From: Kaistia algarum
Lineage (GTDB): Bacteria > Pseudomonadota > Alphaproteobacteria > Rhizobiales > Kaistiaceae
Length of the DNA: 64,000 nt
Reading direction: 5' to 3'
Assembly: GCF_026343945.1 (NCBI RefSeq)
Contig: NZ_JAPKNJ010000001.1
Location: 310,001 to 374,000, forward strand
The notes beneath the pieces are model-generated. The model was not told where the DNA came from. It saw only the letters and a list, made by a program, of their open reading frames with translations, and searched no databases. The translations under genes were made by a program, and so were the position numbers. This document shows positions 43,484 to 52,701 of this stretch, piece after piece (the stretch's first letter is position 1; each line of letters starts with the position of its first letter).

Positions 43484-46153
43484 ATGCGGCCGCCTTCAGT
43501 ATTTATTTCCTACTCGCATGCAGACGAATGGTTAAAGTCCGAGCTGATCACTCACCTGTCCGCACTGAAACGCAACGGCGCTATAGAGGTCTGGCACGAC
43601 CGACTCATTCCTCCTGGGAATTTATTAGCCGATGATATCGACGAAAAAGTTAACACATCCGATATATTTCTCTTCCTTGTCAGCCCCGCTTTCATAGAAT
43701 CCGACTACTGCTTTCACAAGGAGTACGAAACAGCGAAGACTCGGCAAGAACTTGGCGAGGCAGTTATCGTTCCAATTATCGTAAGAGAAGGTGACTGGGA
43801 TGTAGGAGGTCTTCGGAACTACAATGCTCTGCCGCCAGACGCTATAGCTGTAGCAAAGGACGCGTTGGACCGCACCCAACCTCAACAGCGTGATGGAAAG
43901 TGGGCCGCTGTGGTCGACGGCCTCAAATTGGTTCTCCAAGCTCTAAAAAAAAAGCGAACGCCTCCAAGCCTCCCGCAGGACTATATTGACCGTCTTTTTA
44001 TTGTTGACTTCATTCGTCATCCATCTCTCGCCGAATTTGACGAGCGTCGGATATTTGTAGATCCTGATATTTACTATGAGAACCGTAAGGAACAACTCAC
44101 AAGCTTTGAAGCATTTGCGGAATCCATAAAGCTGCAACCTGTCTCCATAATTACAGGCGGTGACCGTTCGGGGAAATCACTACTAGCAAAGAAATTGCAG
44201 TTCTTTCTTGACAGCTGCGAAGAACCTACCGCCTATATACGTGGCCGCTCAATCAAGAACGCGGATATTGTCGGTATCGCTGAACGCGCAATTCGATCGC
44301 AATACGGTGATACACCATATGATAGACGTTCTTTCTCGATTGTTATAGATGACTTCGATGAGTGCACGCTGGCGGACAACATTAAAGAGCGCATGATCGC
44401 GCTATTATCTGAAACATACGGTAGAATTATACTTTTTTCTTATACAAGCGCGCCGTCTGTTCTTTTTGCTGCAGACGGACTGCCCGACCCTCACGTCTTC
44501 AATATTAATCAATTGGCTCGCGACAAGGTATATCGCATCGTATTTAAGTGGAAAGAAATAGGTCTTTCTTCAGGATTAGTTCCTGATGATCGACACTTTT
44601 TAGAAACACTGGAAAAAATAAATCTCATATTTGACCAATCTGAGATTGAATGCTCTGCCTACTCGACCGTAACGTTTCTTGAGCTTCTCGACAACGCGGT
44701 CGGTGGCGATATTGCGATTTCGTCGTTCGCTTCCTGCTACGAAGCTTTGATTACCGCACGCCTTCAAACTGCGCGCGTTGATTGGCATAATTTTGACGAA
44801 GCCAAGAACTTCTTGGCCTACCTCGCTTTTCAGTCATTTGCTACCGTTGAATCCAGAGATGTTTCATCCGAGATGTTCGAGTCGGCACTGGATTTATTCG
44901 AACAGCGCTATCTTTCATCAAGGGCCGCACTGAGCCGGATGGCACTGGGATCCTTTCTTACGAAAGACGAGGACGGCGGCTATTTTTTCCGCGAAGAGTA
45001 TCTATGGTATTTTCTATGCGCCCGTCACGTTGCCAAAGACCTATCGGTCGATGACCGGACATCATATGAGAGATTTGTTAAAACGTGTTCGATGAACATA
45101 TTCCAGAAGAAGTACGCAAACATTGCTATATTTATCGCATACTTCTCATCCGACAACCTTGTTCTGAGCTGCTTGACCGACACACTTAAGGGACTATTCT
45201 CTAAGGCGGAAGCGTGGGAACTTTCGGACGGAATTCGGGAGATAATGCTCGGTATCGGCCCCGGCACTGGCCTATATATCACTGCATCCAATGACGTAGA
45301 TCGAAATCGTCTTGCGATTCTTCGCGAGAAGATAAACGACATAGTGGGTGACGCGATGAAAGTCGTGGCACGATATACGCTTCCATTTCTTCACTCTAGT
45401 ATCGCCGATTCCGAATTCGTAGAAGCAATTAGTAGCGACGAGATCGACGGGGATTCGTACATGCGCAGTGTGAATGCGCTACTGCGAACGCACTCTGTCC
45501 TTGGTCAAATATTGTCGACGCGTGCTGGAACATTCGGCGCTGATGTTCTTCTAGATTGTATAACAAACATGGTGCACGCTAGCGGAAGGTATGCGTCACT
45601 GAATCACGCCATAGCAACCGTCCTCATGCATGAGGACGATGAGACCACTCATGCTGAGGTTCAGCGTGCAATTTCTGGTGACTTGTCCCCACAAGAAAAA
45701 CTCAAGAAGGTTCAGCGGATATTCGCTTTCTGGTCTGTGTACCTATCTCAAGCTGGCTTGGCGCGGTATCTCAGCAACGCTCACGCGATCCGAGCATTAG
45801 AGACATTGCGCGACCGCAATGAAATCGAGAGTCGCCTCCATCGCGATCTTCCATTTAACTATACCAGTGTTCTCATAATTGCGAGATTGTACCATACAGG
45901 AAAAATAAGCAGGACTGACATTGAGGATTGCTTAGAGCGTTATGGCCCTCACAGCGCAGTCTTACAATTGCTGAAGGTCGCGATCCATATCTATACGTAC
46001 TATATGCCCCTTGAGACTGAGGAAAAGCAGTGGCTGGCCGCTAAGCTCTCGCTCCCGGTGCAGAAGCTTGAGGCGCAGCGGTTTCGCCGTTCTGCCATTG
46101 GTAGGGACATAATTCGTAAGACGCGGATACTTCCAAATCCAAAAAGGGATTAG
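43484..46153 (+). CDS. TIR-domain STAND-like NTPase, probable antiphage defence protein
   Basis: An 889-aa protein. Residues 1-145 form a bacterial TIR domain (VFISYSHADEWLKSELITHL, EVWHDRLIPPG, DIFLFLVSPAFIESDYC, KEYETA), with the expected NADase glutamate at E80. A P-loop NTPase follows: Walker A GGDRSGKS at 225-232, Walker B FSIVIDDFDE at about 284-293, and a sensor-like RIILFSYTSAP near 315. The remaining 500 residues are helical with no recognised repeats, probably the sensor. TIR-STAND proteins typically deplete NAD+ or make a signal when a phage protein is detected. GGAG precedes the ATG. The gene is clearly AT-richer than its surroundings and sits among phage and IS remnants. Confidence 0.85.
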   Translation: MRPPSVFISYSHADEWLKSELITHLSALKRNGAIEVWHDRLIPPGNLLADDIDEKVNTSDIFLFLVSPAFIESDYCFHKEYETAKTRQELGEAVIVPIIVREGDWDVGGLRNYNALPPDAIAVAKDALDRTQPQQRDGKWAAVVDGLKLVLQALKKKRTPPSLPQDYIDRLFIVDFIRHPSLAEFDERRIFVDPDIYYENRKEQLTSFEAFAESIKLQPVSIITGGDRSGKSLLAKKLQFFLDSCEEPTAYIRGRSIKNADIVGIAERAIRSQYGDTPYDRRSFSIVIDDFDECTLADNIKERMIALLSETYGRIILFSYTSAPSVLFAADGLPDPHVFNINQLARDKVYRIVFKWKEIGLSSGLVPDDRHFLETLEKINLIFDQSEIECSAYSTVTFLELLDNAVGGDIAISSFASCYEALITARLQTARVDWHNFDEAKNFLAYLAFQSFATVESRDVSSEMFESALDLFEQRYLSSRAALSRMALGSFLTKDEDGGYFFREEYLWYFLCARHVAKDLSVDDRTSYERFVKTCSMNIFQKKYANIAIFIAYFSSDNLVLSCLTDTLKGLFSKAEAWELSDGIREIMLGIGPGTGLYITASNDVDRNRLAILREKINDIVGDAMKVVARYTLPFLHSSIADSEFVEAISSDEIDGDSYMRSVNALLRTHSVLGQILSTRAGTFGADVLLDCITNMVHASGRYASLNHAIATVLMHEDDETTHAEVQRAISGDLSPQEKLKKVQRIFAFWSVYLSQAGLARYLSNAHAIRALETLRDRNEIESRLHRDLPFNYTSVLIIARLYHTGKISRTDIEDCLERYGPHSAVLQLLKVAIHIYTYYMPLETEEKQWLAAKLSLPVQKLEAQRFRRSAIGRDIIRKTRILPNPKRD

Positions 46154-46312
46154 GTCCTCCGCGTCAAGACTGCGCGTGACCCCAGAGGTCATAGGCACCG
46201 CCCCGGAATCCCTCAGAGAAGAGAGGACACCGTCCTGCATCTCTTGCAGGATCTCACCCCGCCTCTTGGCGGCATCAAAAGTCTGTCCGCTGTAGGCGGG
46301 CTGATAAGCCAT
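46154..46312 (-). pseudogene. 5' fragment of a phage gene, cut off by the TIR gene region
   Basis: A frame begins with ATG at 46312 behind GGAGACC and encodes about 40 credible codons (MAYQPAYSGQTFDAAKRR, GEILQEMQDGVLSSLRDSG). It then runs antisense into the end of the TIR gene. It follows the virion-protein gene by 16 bases in the same direction, as expected for the next gene of a phage structural operon. The rest of the gene is missing. Confidence 0.5.
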
Positions 46313-46328
46313 GGTCTCCTATGGGTGG

Positions 46329-48746
46329 CTATTTGCCCCGAGCAAACGGGTGCTGGAAGTTCTTCTCGCGGTCCTGAATGGACATGCCTTCCTCGTCCCC
46401 GAAGTGCGGACGGTAGGCGAGCATGAAGCCGGTCTTTCCGTCGGCGAGAGGCAGCGGAACGAAGCCGAATCCCTTCGGGAGCCGGTCCTTGTAGAGTTCC
46501 TGCAGTCCCTCGATGGTGTCCGGTACGACCGCGTCGGTGAACGTGGAGGGCGCGGCCGATTCCATCTGCTTGGGGAGGATTACGCCAGTCCCGCGCTGCG
46601 GAAGATTGACCAACGGAGGACGGGTCTCCAGCTTCATCGACGTTCCCGGCACCAGCACGATAGGCATGGCGCCAGCCGCGTCGTCGGGATTGTCGTGAGC
46701 GACGGCGTAGGCGCCGCTCGAATTGGCCGCCGCATAGGAGCTATCGAGGGAGACGTGCTCGACTGAGCCGTCCCCTGCGAACAGCTCCCTCGCGCTCCTC
46801 CCGACCTGCTTCAGCTCATCCTCATAGACCTTCACCGTGTTCACCGGCTGTCCGGTGTTGGGATTCGTCACGTCGAACCCGAGGGAGACGCGGGGCTGAG
46901 GCTTGCCGTTCTCGTCCATCCAGATCGGAGGCAGATCGGTATTCATCGAGAGCATGTAGGTGCCCCCATTGGACGGAAGGACTTCGATGCGACCCTTCAT
47001 GCGAGTGACCGCGTCGGTGATCGCCTTGTAGGGGTCGAGGATGCCGTGCGCCTCATATTCCGTGAACGTCCTCATTACCTCGTTGGCGACTTCTTGCCGA
47101 ATGTAGCTGGGCGCTTGGACGCTATCGCCGAAGAGACCTCCCCACGATCGCCCGCCGATGACGGAAGACAGCGTGTCGTTGATCGCCGTGTTGAGCTTGG
47201 CGACGCTCTTTTCCTGCGTATCGCCGAAGACCTGAGCCCACGTCGGGACGCTCTTCGGATCGCGATTTCGCAGGGAGTTGACGTAGGCCGCTGCCTTGTC
47301 CCACCCGTCGTGCGTCGAGTTCTGACGCTGGATGACCTGATCGAAGTAGCGAGACGCCGCATCGTTCAGGAACGAGCCGGTCACCAGACTGACGCCGCGC
47401 TCGTGCTGGATCACATCCAGAAGCTGAAGCGCCTTCATCTGCGTCGCCGGATCGTTGAACGACATCAGAGCCGAGCTGAGCTGAGCCTTGTAGTCCTCCG
47501 GGATGTTGCCGTTCGTCTTCGCGAGGATCAGCCCGACCTGGGCGGGATCGCCGCTCAGGATGCTGTCGATGCCCTTCGCCTTCAGATAGGTCGGCAGGTA
47601 CTTCTTCATCACGTCGACATCGAGCGGCGAACCGTTCAACATCGCGTCCACATGCTCGACGTTGAGCTGGATATCCACGCGCTTGTCGAGAGCCTTCTGG
47701 ACGGTGCCCATGAGCCCGTCGATGGCTGAGCCCGCGCCGTACTTGTGCTCGGTCGCGATCATGTCCGAGACGAGCACATTGATCTCGTCCTGAGACATCG
47801 TCTCGATCTTGCGGGCGCGCTCGTCGAGCGCCTTCACGGCACCGAGCGCCTCCATCGTGTTGATCTGCATGTGATCCGACACGGCCTTCTCTTCGACCGC
47901 CGCATAGGCGTCGGGGAAGGACTCAGCGAACGACTTGCCGTTCACTCCCGTGCCGGGCTTCTGAAGCACCGACAGCATCGAGATCGATTTGTCGGGGTTC
48001 AGCTTGATCGCAGCGGAGACCGCAGCGGCGACACGGGGAGCGGCTTCGCTCGGGTTGAGCGGATCGAGCGTGCGCGCGGCCGAGACGTAGAACGCGAGGC
48101 GATCGGGAGTGAAATCTCCAGCCTTCGCTTCGGCCGCGATGACGGACTTGAGGTTGTCGACGCCCTGCGAGATCTGGATGCGGACGGCGTTCTCTTGGTG
48201 CGTCGCAACAGTCTGTTCCGAGCCCTTGTAGAAGGCCGCGAGGATCTGCCCTTCGAGTGCGGGATCTTCCGCACCCGACAGGTTGTCCTTCACCCACTGG
48301 TCCCGCGCGGCGACGATATCGCCCTTCGGGTTCTTCGGAGCGAAGTCCTCCAGATACCACTTGTTGAAATCCTGGACCGCGTCGTAGCCGGTGCGCCCGG
48401 CGACCAGAGACCGATAGGTGTCGAAGTAGTCGAGGTCGTCCTGCTGCGCAGCGTCCATCGGTCGGCCCGCATAGAAGTCGCCCTGGGCTTGATCCTTCTG
48501 CGCAGCGTTCTCTTGCTCGATACGCTGGCGCTCGCCGATCATGATGCCGTCGCGGACGCTGCTCAGAGCGCCGGAGGCGGCGCCGAAGAACTGACCAAAG
48601 GCGTTGGAAAGGCCGTCCAGTCCCTCGGCCGTGGAGCGGAACTCCGGGATGGCGCGAGGAACGACTTGCGTCTGGACGGTAGGGGACGTGGTGGAGATCC
48701 CCGAGCCTCGGATTGAGGTACGAGAGGATCGGATTTCCTTCGCCAT
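46329..48746 (-). CDS. Podovirus-like internal virion protein
   Basis: An 805-aa soluble protein rich in Ala, Gln and Asp, with helical segments and no signal peptide. The early part (EFRSTAEGLDGLSNAFGQFF, YDAVQDFNKWYLEDFAP) and overall size and composition resemble internal core proteins of T7-like phages (gp15 class). This is pattern recognition, not a demonstrated homology. It is GC-rich, so unlike the adjacent TIR gene. No capsid, portal or tail genes remain nearby, so it is an isolated structural gene from a degraded prophage. Confidence 0.55.
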   Translation of the reverse strand: MAKEIRSSRTSIRGSGISTTSPTVQTQVVPRAIPEFRSTAEGLDGLSNAFGQFFGAASGALSSVRDGIMIGERQRIEQENAAQKDQAQGDFYAGRPMDAAQQDDLDYFDTYRSLVAGRTGYDAVQDFNKWYLEDFAPKNPKGDIVAARDQWVKDNLSGAEDPALEGQILAAFYKGSEQTVATHQENAVRIQISQGVDNLKSVIAAEAKAGDFTPDRLAFYVSAARTLDPLNPSEAAPRVAAAVSAAIKLNPDKSISMLSVLQKPGTGVNGKSFAESFPDAYAAVEEKAVSDHMQINTMEALGAVKALDERARKIETMSQDEINVLVSDMIATEHKYGAGSAIDGLMGTVQKALDKRVDIQLNVEHVDAMLNGSPLDVDVMKKYLPTYLKAKGIDSILSGDPAQVGLILAKTNGNIPEDYKAQLSSALMSFNDPATQMKALQLLDVIQHERGVSLVTGSFLNDAASRYFDQVIQRQNSTHDGWDKAAAYVNSLRNRDPKSVPTWAQVFGDTQEKSVAKLNTAINDTLSSVIGGRSWGGLFGDSVQAPSYIRQEVANEVMRTFTEYEAHGILDPYKAITDAVTRMKGRIEVLPSNGGTYMLSMNTDLPPIWMDENGKPQPRVSLGFDVTNPNTGQPVNTVKVYEDELKQVGRSARELFAGDGSVEHVSLDSSYAAANSSGAYAVAHDNPDDAAGAMPIVLVPGTSMKLETRPPLVNLPQRGTGVILPKQMESAAPSTFTDAVVPDTIEGLQELYKDRLPKGFGFVPLPLADGKTGFMLAYRPHFGDEEGMSIQDREKNFQHPFARGK

Positions 48747-48749
48747 AGG

Positions 48750-48962
48750 CTAGGCCGCTCCAAGGAGTGTAGGCGACGATCCAAACGCTGCATTTGGATT
48801 CCACGACGCAAGCTTGGCGGCACGTCCTATGGTCGAGGCGGGGAAAGCCCCAATGCTGCTGGTCCTGTCGGGCCGGCGGTTGGTCGATTCGGTGGCTGTA
48901 TGTGTCATGAGTCCGAAATAGGACCGCCTAAAGGGCGGCGGGCGGGTGGTGGTGTCAGTCAT
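48750..48962 (-). CDS. Possible small phage protein
   Basis: A 70-codon frame (MTDTTTRPPPFRRSYFGLM ... ending in PTLLGAA) ending three bases before the virion-protein ATG on the same strand. No ribosome site is visible and the composition is low-complexity. An internal ATG at 48908 is an alternative. It is listed only because the tight spacing suits a phage operon. Confidence 0.3.
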   Translation of the reverse strand: MTDTTTRPPPFRRSYFGLMTHTATESTNRRPDRTSSIGAFPASTIGRAAKLASWNPNAAFGSSPTLLGAA

Positions 48963-49003
48963 GCCGCGCGGGGCGGTGACAGGGTCGAGAAGCCGACGTG
49001 GCG

Positions 49004-49333
49004 TTAGCTCGCTGCGTACGGCGGAATGAACAGATTGTCTCGCCGCAGATTGAGCGGGTCGCCGTCTCGGCTGGTCGCTGGATTCTGTCGCCTTTTTCGA
49101 TGGACGATAAGATCTGCGACAGCCGGGCGAAGCATGGGGACGCGCTTCGTAGAAATGCCCCTGATGAAGACGTACGGAGCGCTTCGAGACGAGGAAACGT
49201 CCCAAACGGGGCTGTACCCCTCCTCCATCAGGCGGTCGAAATCTTCCGCGAACAGTCGTGCCTTCTTGCCGCCCATCAGCGTCACAACAACAATCGCGCT
49301 ACCGTCTTCATCGGCCGTCCGATTGATCGGCAT
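49004..49333 (-). CDS. HNH/AP2-like phage protein fragment
   Basis: About 109 aa from the ATG at 49333; the frame is open to 49420. A beta-rich start (AIVVVTLMGGKKARLFAEDFDRL) leads to a C-terminal RRQNPATSRDGDPLNLRRDNL. This resembles the DGNPLNxRxxNL end of HNH/AP2-type homing endonucleases and phage DNA-binding proteins. The HNH histidines are not seen, so this is probably a degenerate or DNA-binding-only version. Confidence 0.45.
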   Translation of the reverse strand: MPINRTADEDGSAIVVVTLMGGKKARLFAEDFDRLMEEGYSPVWDVSSSRSAPYVFIRGISTKRVPMLRPAVADLIVHRKRRQNPATSRDGDPLNLRRDNLFIPPYAAS

Positions 49334-49395
49334 TGGGTCACTCAAAAGCGCGCGCATCGTTCTCTGCATGGAGAGCTGTGGAGACGCGAGGACGG

Positions 49396-49566
49396 CTAGG
49401 CAAGATTGCGAACGCTCCAATCCCTGATGAGAAATCGAATGGTCGCACCAAGGGTCATTTGACCCATCGGGAGGACGCGTCGGGCAATCGCCGCGAGGAT
49501 GGCGCGTTCGTCTTTCGAGAGTCGGATGGACAGATGTTCAGTCATCACCGAGCGAGCATGTATCAT
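49396..49566 (-). CDS. Small ribbon-helix-helix-like protein
   Basis: A 56-codon frame with start at 49566 behind AAAGGAAAAGC. The protein contains EHLSIRLSKDERAILAAIA followed by a second helix (TLGATIRFLIRDW), the beta-helix-helix pattern of Arc/CopG-type DNA-binding proteins. It lies 62 bp upstream of the HNH/AP2-like gene on the same strand. It is probably a phage or island regulator. Confidence 0.5.
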   Translation of the reverse strand: MIHARSVMTEHLSIRLSKDERAILAAIARRVLPMGQMTLGATIRFLIRDWSVRNLA

Positions 49567-49707
49567 GCTTTTCCTTTCATATTTGATCGATCAGCAACTA
49601 TCATAGGTGTAGTCACTGTAACTATTCGTATTGCAAAAAACTAACAGGGGCTTGCGTCGACGGCTTGAACCTGAGATTGATTCGATGATCATCAAGAGGA
49701 TTTGTTG

Positions 49708-49995
49708 ATGTCCGCTCTAATTCATCTCTCGGACTATGTGCCGTCCGCCCCGTTTGTCACAAGAGCCGTGCGGGAGGTCCAGATTGCTTGTGGCGACTGG
49801 CAACTGGAGGCGTGCTTCGACGACGAAGAGCCGTCCGTGTTGGCCGTCCATCGGCTCGGCTTCGAAATTGGCTTCTATTGGTCGCGCGATGGCTGGGTCT
49901 GTGTAGACCTAGAGGGCAGCGTTCTGCTTGGCCCATGGACCAGTCTGGAATCTCTCCTCAGAGAGGCAGTCCTGCCTAAGCGCCCTTGGTTCTAG
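49708..49995 (+). CDS. Hypothetical protein
   Basis: A 95-aa soluble acidic protein (LIHLSDYVPSAPFVTRAVRE, WSRDGWVCVDLEGSVLLGPW). GAGGA lies seven bases before the chosen ATG, two codons inside the longest frame. No family is recognised. Its 3' end overlaps the convergent XRE regulator gene by 20 bases. Confidence 0.5.
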   Translation: MSALIHLSDYVPSAPFVTRAVREVQIACGDWQLEACFDDEEPSVLAVHRLGFEIGFYWSRDGWVCVDLEGSVLLGPWTSLESLLREAVLPKRPWF

Positions 49996-50317
49996 AGCTA
50001 CGGCTGTTGCCGAAGATCATTTCCCAGTAGTGCGGCTCGTAGTGGAACATAAGACGCTTGGCGAAGACCGATCGATCTACGCCAAACGCATCGGCCCATA
50101 AATGCATCTGCTTAGGCGACAACGCCGTCTTTCCCTGCTCAATCTGCCCCACATTCGTATACCAGCCGATTTCGACCAGCTGAGCCAGTTCGAGTTGCGT
50201 GAGGCCATTCGCCTGGCGTAAGTGCCTGATATAGGCGCCAGCCTTGCGGCGCTCTTCTTCACGTTCTTGAGCTTCGATGCTGCGCATATCTTTTGAATGC
50301 ATTTGTTGATGTTCCAA
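49976..50317 (-). CDS. XRE-family helix-turn-helix regulator
   Basis: A 113-aa Cro/CI-type regulator. A charged N-terminal helix (about 1-25) precedes the HTH at about 28-85 (YIRHLRQANGLTQLELAQLV, WYTNVGQIEQGKTALSPKQM, LWADAFGVD). An in-frame ATG at 50302 is an alternative start. A 7-bp-arm dyad at 50337-50355 just upstream suggests autoregulation. It is AT-richer than the flanks and belongs to the island. Confidence 0.75.
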   Translation of the reverse strand: MEHQQMHSKDMRSIEAQEREEERRKAGAYIRHLRQANGLTQLELAQLVEIGWYTNVGQIEQGKTALSPKQMHLWADAFGVDRSVFAKRLMFHYEPHYWEMIFGNSRSSRTKGA

Positions 50318-50336
50318 ATATACTTCATTTTATGAG

Positions 50337-50355
50337 TATGTCAAAGTGTGACATA
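50337..50355. promoter_or_regulatory. Dyad operator upstream of the XRE gene
   Basis: TATGTCA-AAGTG-TGACATA: perfect 7-bp arms around a 5-base centre, 20 bp before the XRE start codon. Its position and symmetry fit binding by the XRE dimer. Confidence 0.5.
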
Positions 50356-51010
50356 AAAAGCGGGCGTTCAGGTTATTTTCGTATCGACAACATATACTTA
50401 TGATAACTTCTGCACAGAGATCATAGTTTTCGCATTATCGTTGGGGCCGAAGCCGGCCGGGCGGCGACCGCGTTCCGCCCTAGCGGCGCGTCGCAGTTGC
50501 CACCCGGTCTTACGGCGCGCGAACCATGACACTCATCAGATTGTCATAGAGCCCAATTCGAACGAGTCACGCTCAGCCCCGAAGGACCGATCTCGGATCG
50601 TCGTCACACTCAGCCGACCTCCGCCGGACGCTGGGATCATCAATCGTTGTCGTCGATGACAGCTGTCATTGGCGCGCGGGATTGAGCGCTGCGGAATAGC
50701 GAAGGCCTCGGAGGGGTATCTCCGGTCAACCTCACGTCCAGTGCGAGGCTACTCGCCCTCCAAAAGGACACGCGAATGCTCCCCTCTTTCAGTCGGTCGG
50801 GCCGGAAAGGTTCTCTCGAATGGTCGAAAAGTCGTCAGACCAAGCGATACCCCTTTCAGGGCTGCAAGTTCGAACTGCCGTTCGTGACGAAAAACAATCG
50901 GATCGTTCGAGGCGAGTTTTTCGCTCGTCAGCAGGGCTTCTCTCGATTGGAGAAGAAAACGTACCACCTAGCGGCACTGCTTGGTTCGGCGGCACTGGCG
51001 ATGCTGCCTT
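50356..51010. other. Intergenic region within the island
   Basis: About 655 bp. The left 80 bp are AT-rich, the rest GC-rich. Frames on both strands (for example from 50776 rightwards) have no ribosome site or recognisable motif and overlap the recombinase gene antisense. Probably decayed sequence. Confidence 0.45.
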
Positions 51011-51577
51011 CTATGGCTCAACGGCTAGTTCCAGCGCCCGATAAACGCTGCCTCGCCCTATCCCGAGCGCCTTTGCGATCTCGGTCACGGTCTTGCCTTC
51101 GCGATGCAGCGCCCTGGCGTCGTCCGCCTTCAGCTTGGCTGTCGGCTTGCGACCCGTGTATTTCCCCTCTGCCTTCGCCTTGGCGATCCCCTCCCGTTGG
51201 CGCTCCAGCATCATCTCGCGCTCAAATTGGGCGAAGCCGGAGAAGATGTTCAAGATCAGACGGCCCGTGGCACTACGGGTGTCGACTGTCTCGCCCCCAA
51301 GGTTCAGCACCCGCAGCGCCACACCCTTCCTGTCCAGTTCCCGCACGATATCCCACAGGCCGACCGTGGAGCGGGCCAAGCGGTCAACCTTCGTGACCAC
51401 GAGCGTGTCTCCCTCGCGGGCGAAGTCCATTGCGGCCTTGAGCTGCTCTCTGGGGGCGATGGAGGAGACGTGCTCCGCATAGAGCCGTTCGCACGCTGCG
51501 GCCTCCAGGTCGCGACGCTGGGCAAGCAATCCCGCCTCCTGTTCAATGGTCGAGGTGCGGGCGTAACCGATAAGCAT
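51011..51577 (-). CDS. Serine recombinase (resolvase/invertase family)
   Basis: A 188-aa small serine recombinase. It starts MLIGYARTSTIEQEAGLLAQ with the catalytic serine in YARTST, followed by the REGDTLVVTKVDRLARS and GRLILNIFSGFAQFEREMMLERQREGI motifs. The C-terminal HTH contains GKTVTEIAKALGIGRGSVYRAL. The frame is open to 51658, but the ATG at 51577 begins the fold. Such enzymes resolve cointegrates or invert DNA in transposons and phages. No matching Tn3-type transposase is nearby, so it marks a partial element. Confidence 0.85.
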   Translation of the reverse strand: MLIGYARTSTIEQEAGLLAQRRDLEAAACERLYAEHVSSIAPREQLKAAMDFAREGDTLVVTKVDRLARSTVGLWDIVRELDRKGVALRVLNLGGETVDTRSATGRLILNIFSGFAQFEREMMLERQREGIAKAKAEGKYTGRKPTAKLKADDARALHREGKTVTEIAKALGIGRGSVYRALELAVEP

Positions 51578-51755
51578 GATGGGCTCCGAAATGTCCGATA
51601 GGCTCCAGGCTATCGAGTCACGTCGCGTCCGAAATGTCAACACCATTCTATTGGACATCTTTGAGCGACCAAACGGACACGTCCGCTAGGGCAAGGTCCA
51701 TTGGACAGAAGCGCACTCCCAGCCCAATGTCTGACGCGCTTGGGGAGGTGCGGAT

Positions 51756-52578
51756 ATGACGGTGCAATTTAGTTCCTATGTTGGGGTGGACTGGAGCGGT
51801 GGAGGTAAGGCGCACGCTTCGTCCACGGGTCTGGCTGTCGCTGAGGCCTCGGAAGCGCACGCGTCGCTTGTCAGGTGGCATCAGAAGAAACGCAGCCGAC
51901 CCGAGCTTGCAGATTGGCTGGCATCGCGACTGAAGCTCGACGTCTCACCCGTGTGCATCGGTCTCGACTTCGCTTTCGGATACCCACACGGCGCGATGCA
52001 GGGAGTGTTCGGCGCGTCGTCGTGGCGCGAATTGGCCGACCGTCTCTACGATCTCTTCCGCACCCACGAATTGGCCCGGGATGTCATCATCCGCGATCAA
52101 CTCACAGCCGAAATTCAAGGGCAATGGCCCGTTTCGCACCAACGAGGATCGGACCAATGTCCGCTTCTATCTTGACCGTGGCGTCCCCTACTATCGGCTT
52201 GTGGAGACCTTCGTCCCTCAGGCGATAAGCCAGTGGTATGTCGGCAGCGGCGCGACAGTCGCCTTCTCGACACTCACGGGCCTTGCAGCCCTCGGCTCAC
52301 TTCTCGCGCGGCGCGATCGGAGCGAGGTAGCCTTTGCGGTTCATCCATTCGAAGCACCGAGAGCAGGAACTCATGCACTAGTCGAGGTCTACCCAGCGAT
52401 ATGGCCAAAGCACTCTGACGTGACGGCCAACGAGCACCAGCGGGATGCTTTGCGTGCTGCCAACGGATTGAGGGGACTCGGGGCCCGCGTCTTCTCAGTG
52501 CCGCCGCTGTCCACTCTCGGGACTGACGGAGTTGAGACCCGCATCGGCGAAGAGGGGTGGATTGCGGGGGTGGTGTGA
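51756..52578 (+). pseudogene. Frameshifted RNase-H-like (DUF429-type) gene
   Basis: Two consecutive frames read as one protein. The first (from 51756) starts SYVGVDWSGGGKAHASSTGL, the RNase-H-like opening, and continues VCIGLDFAFGYPHGAMQGV. The second (to 52578) carries FRTNEDRTNVRFYLDRGVPY and VEVYPAIWPKHSDVTANEHQ. The switch lies around 52100-52140 and costs one frame step. The function would be nuclease-like or unknown. A sequencing error at one base would restore the gene. Confidence 0.6.
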
Positions 52579-52701
52579 GGCAGTCATGATAGTGAACTCG
52601 TCGGCCGGGGGGCCTTCAACTGGGGGGCACAGGGGGCGCTGGCGTTTGCGCTCGGGGGAATATATGCCTCTAATTGCAGAGCCATTTTTTGAGATCGCAC
52701 C

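Noticed and set aside
50776..51396. 206-aa plus-strand frame
   Set aside because: Its second half is antisense to the serine recombinase and it has no ribosome site or motif.
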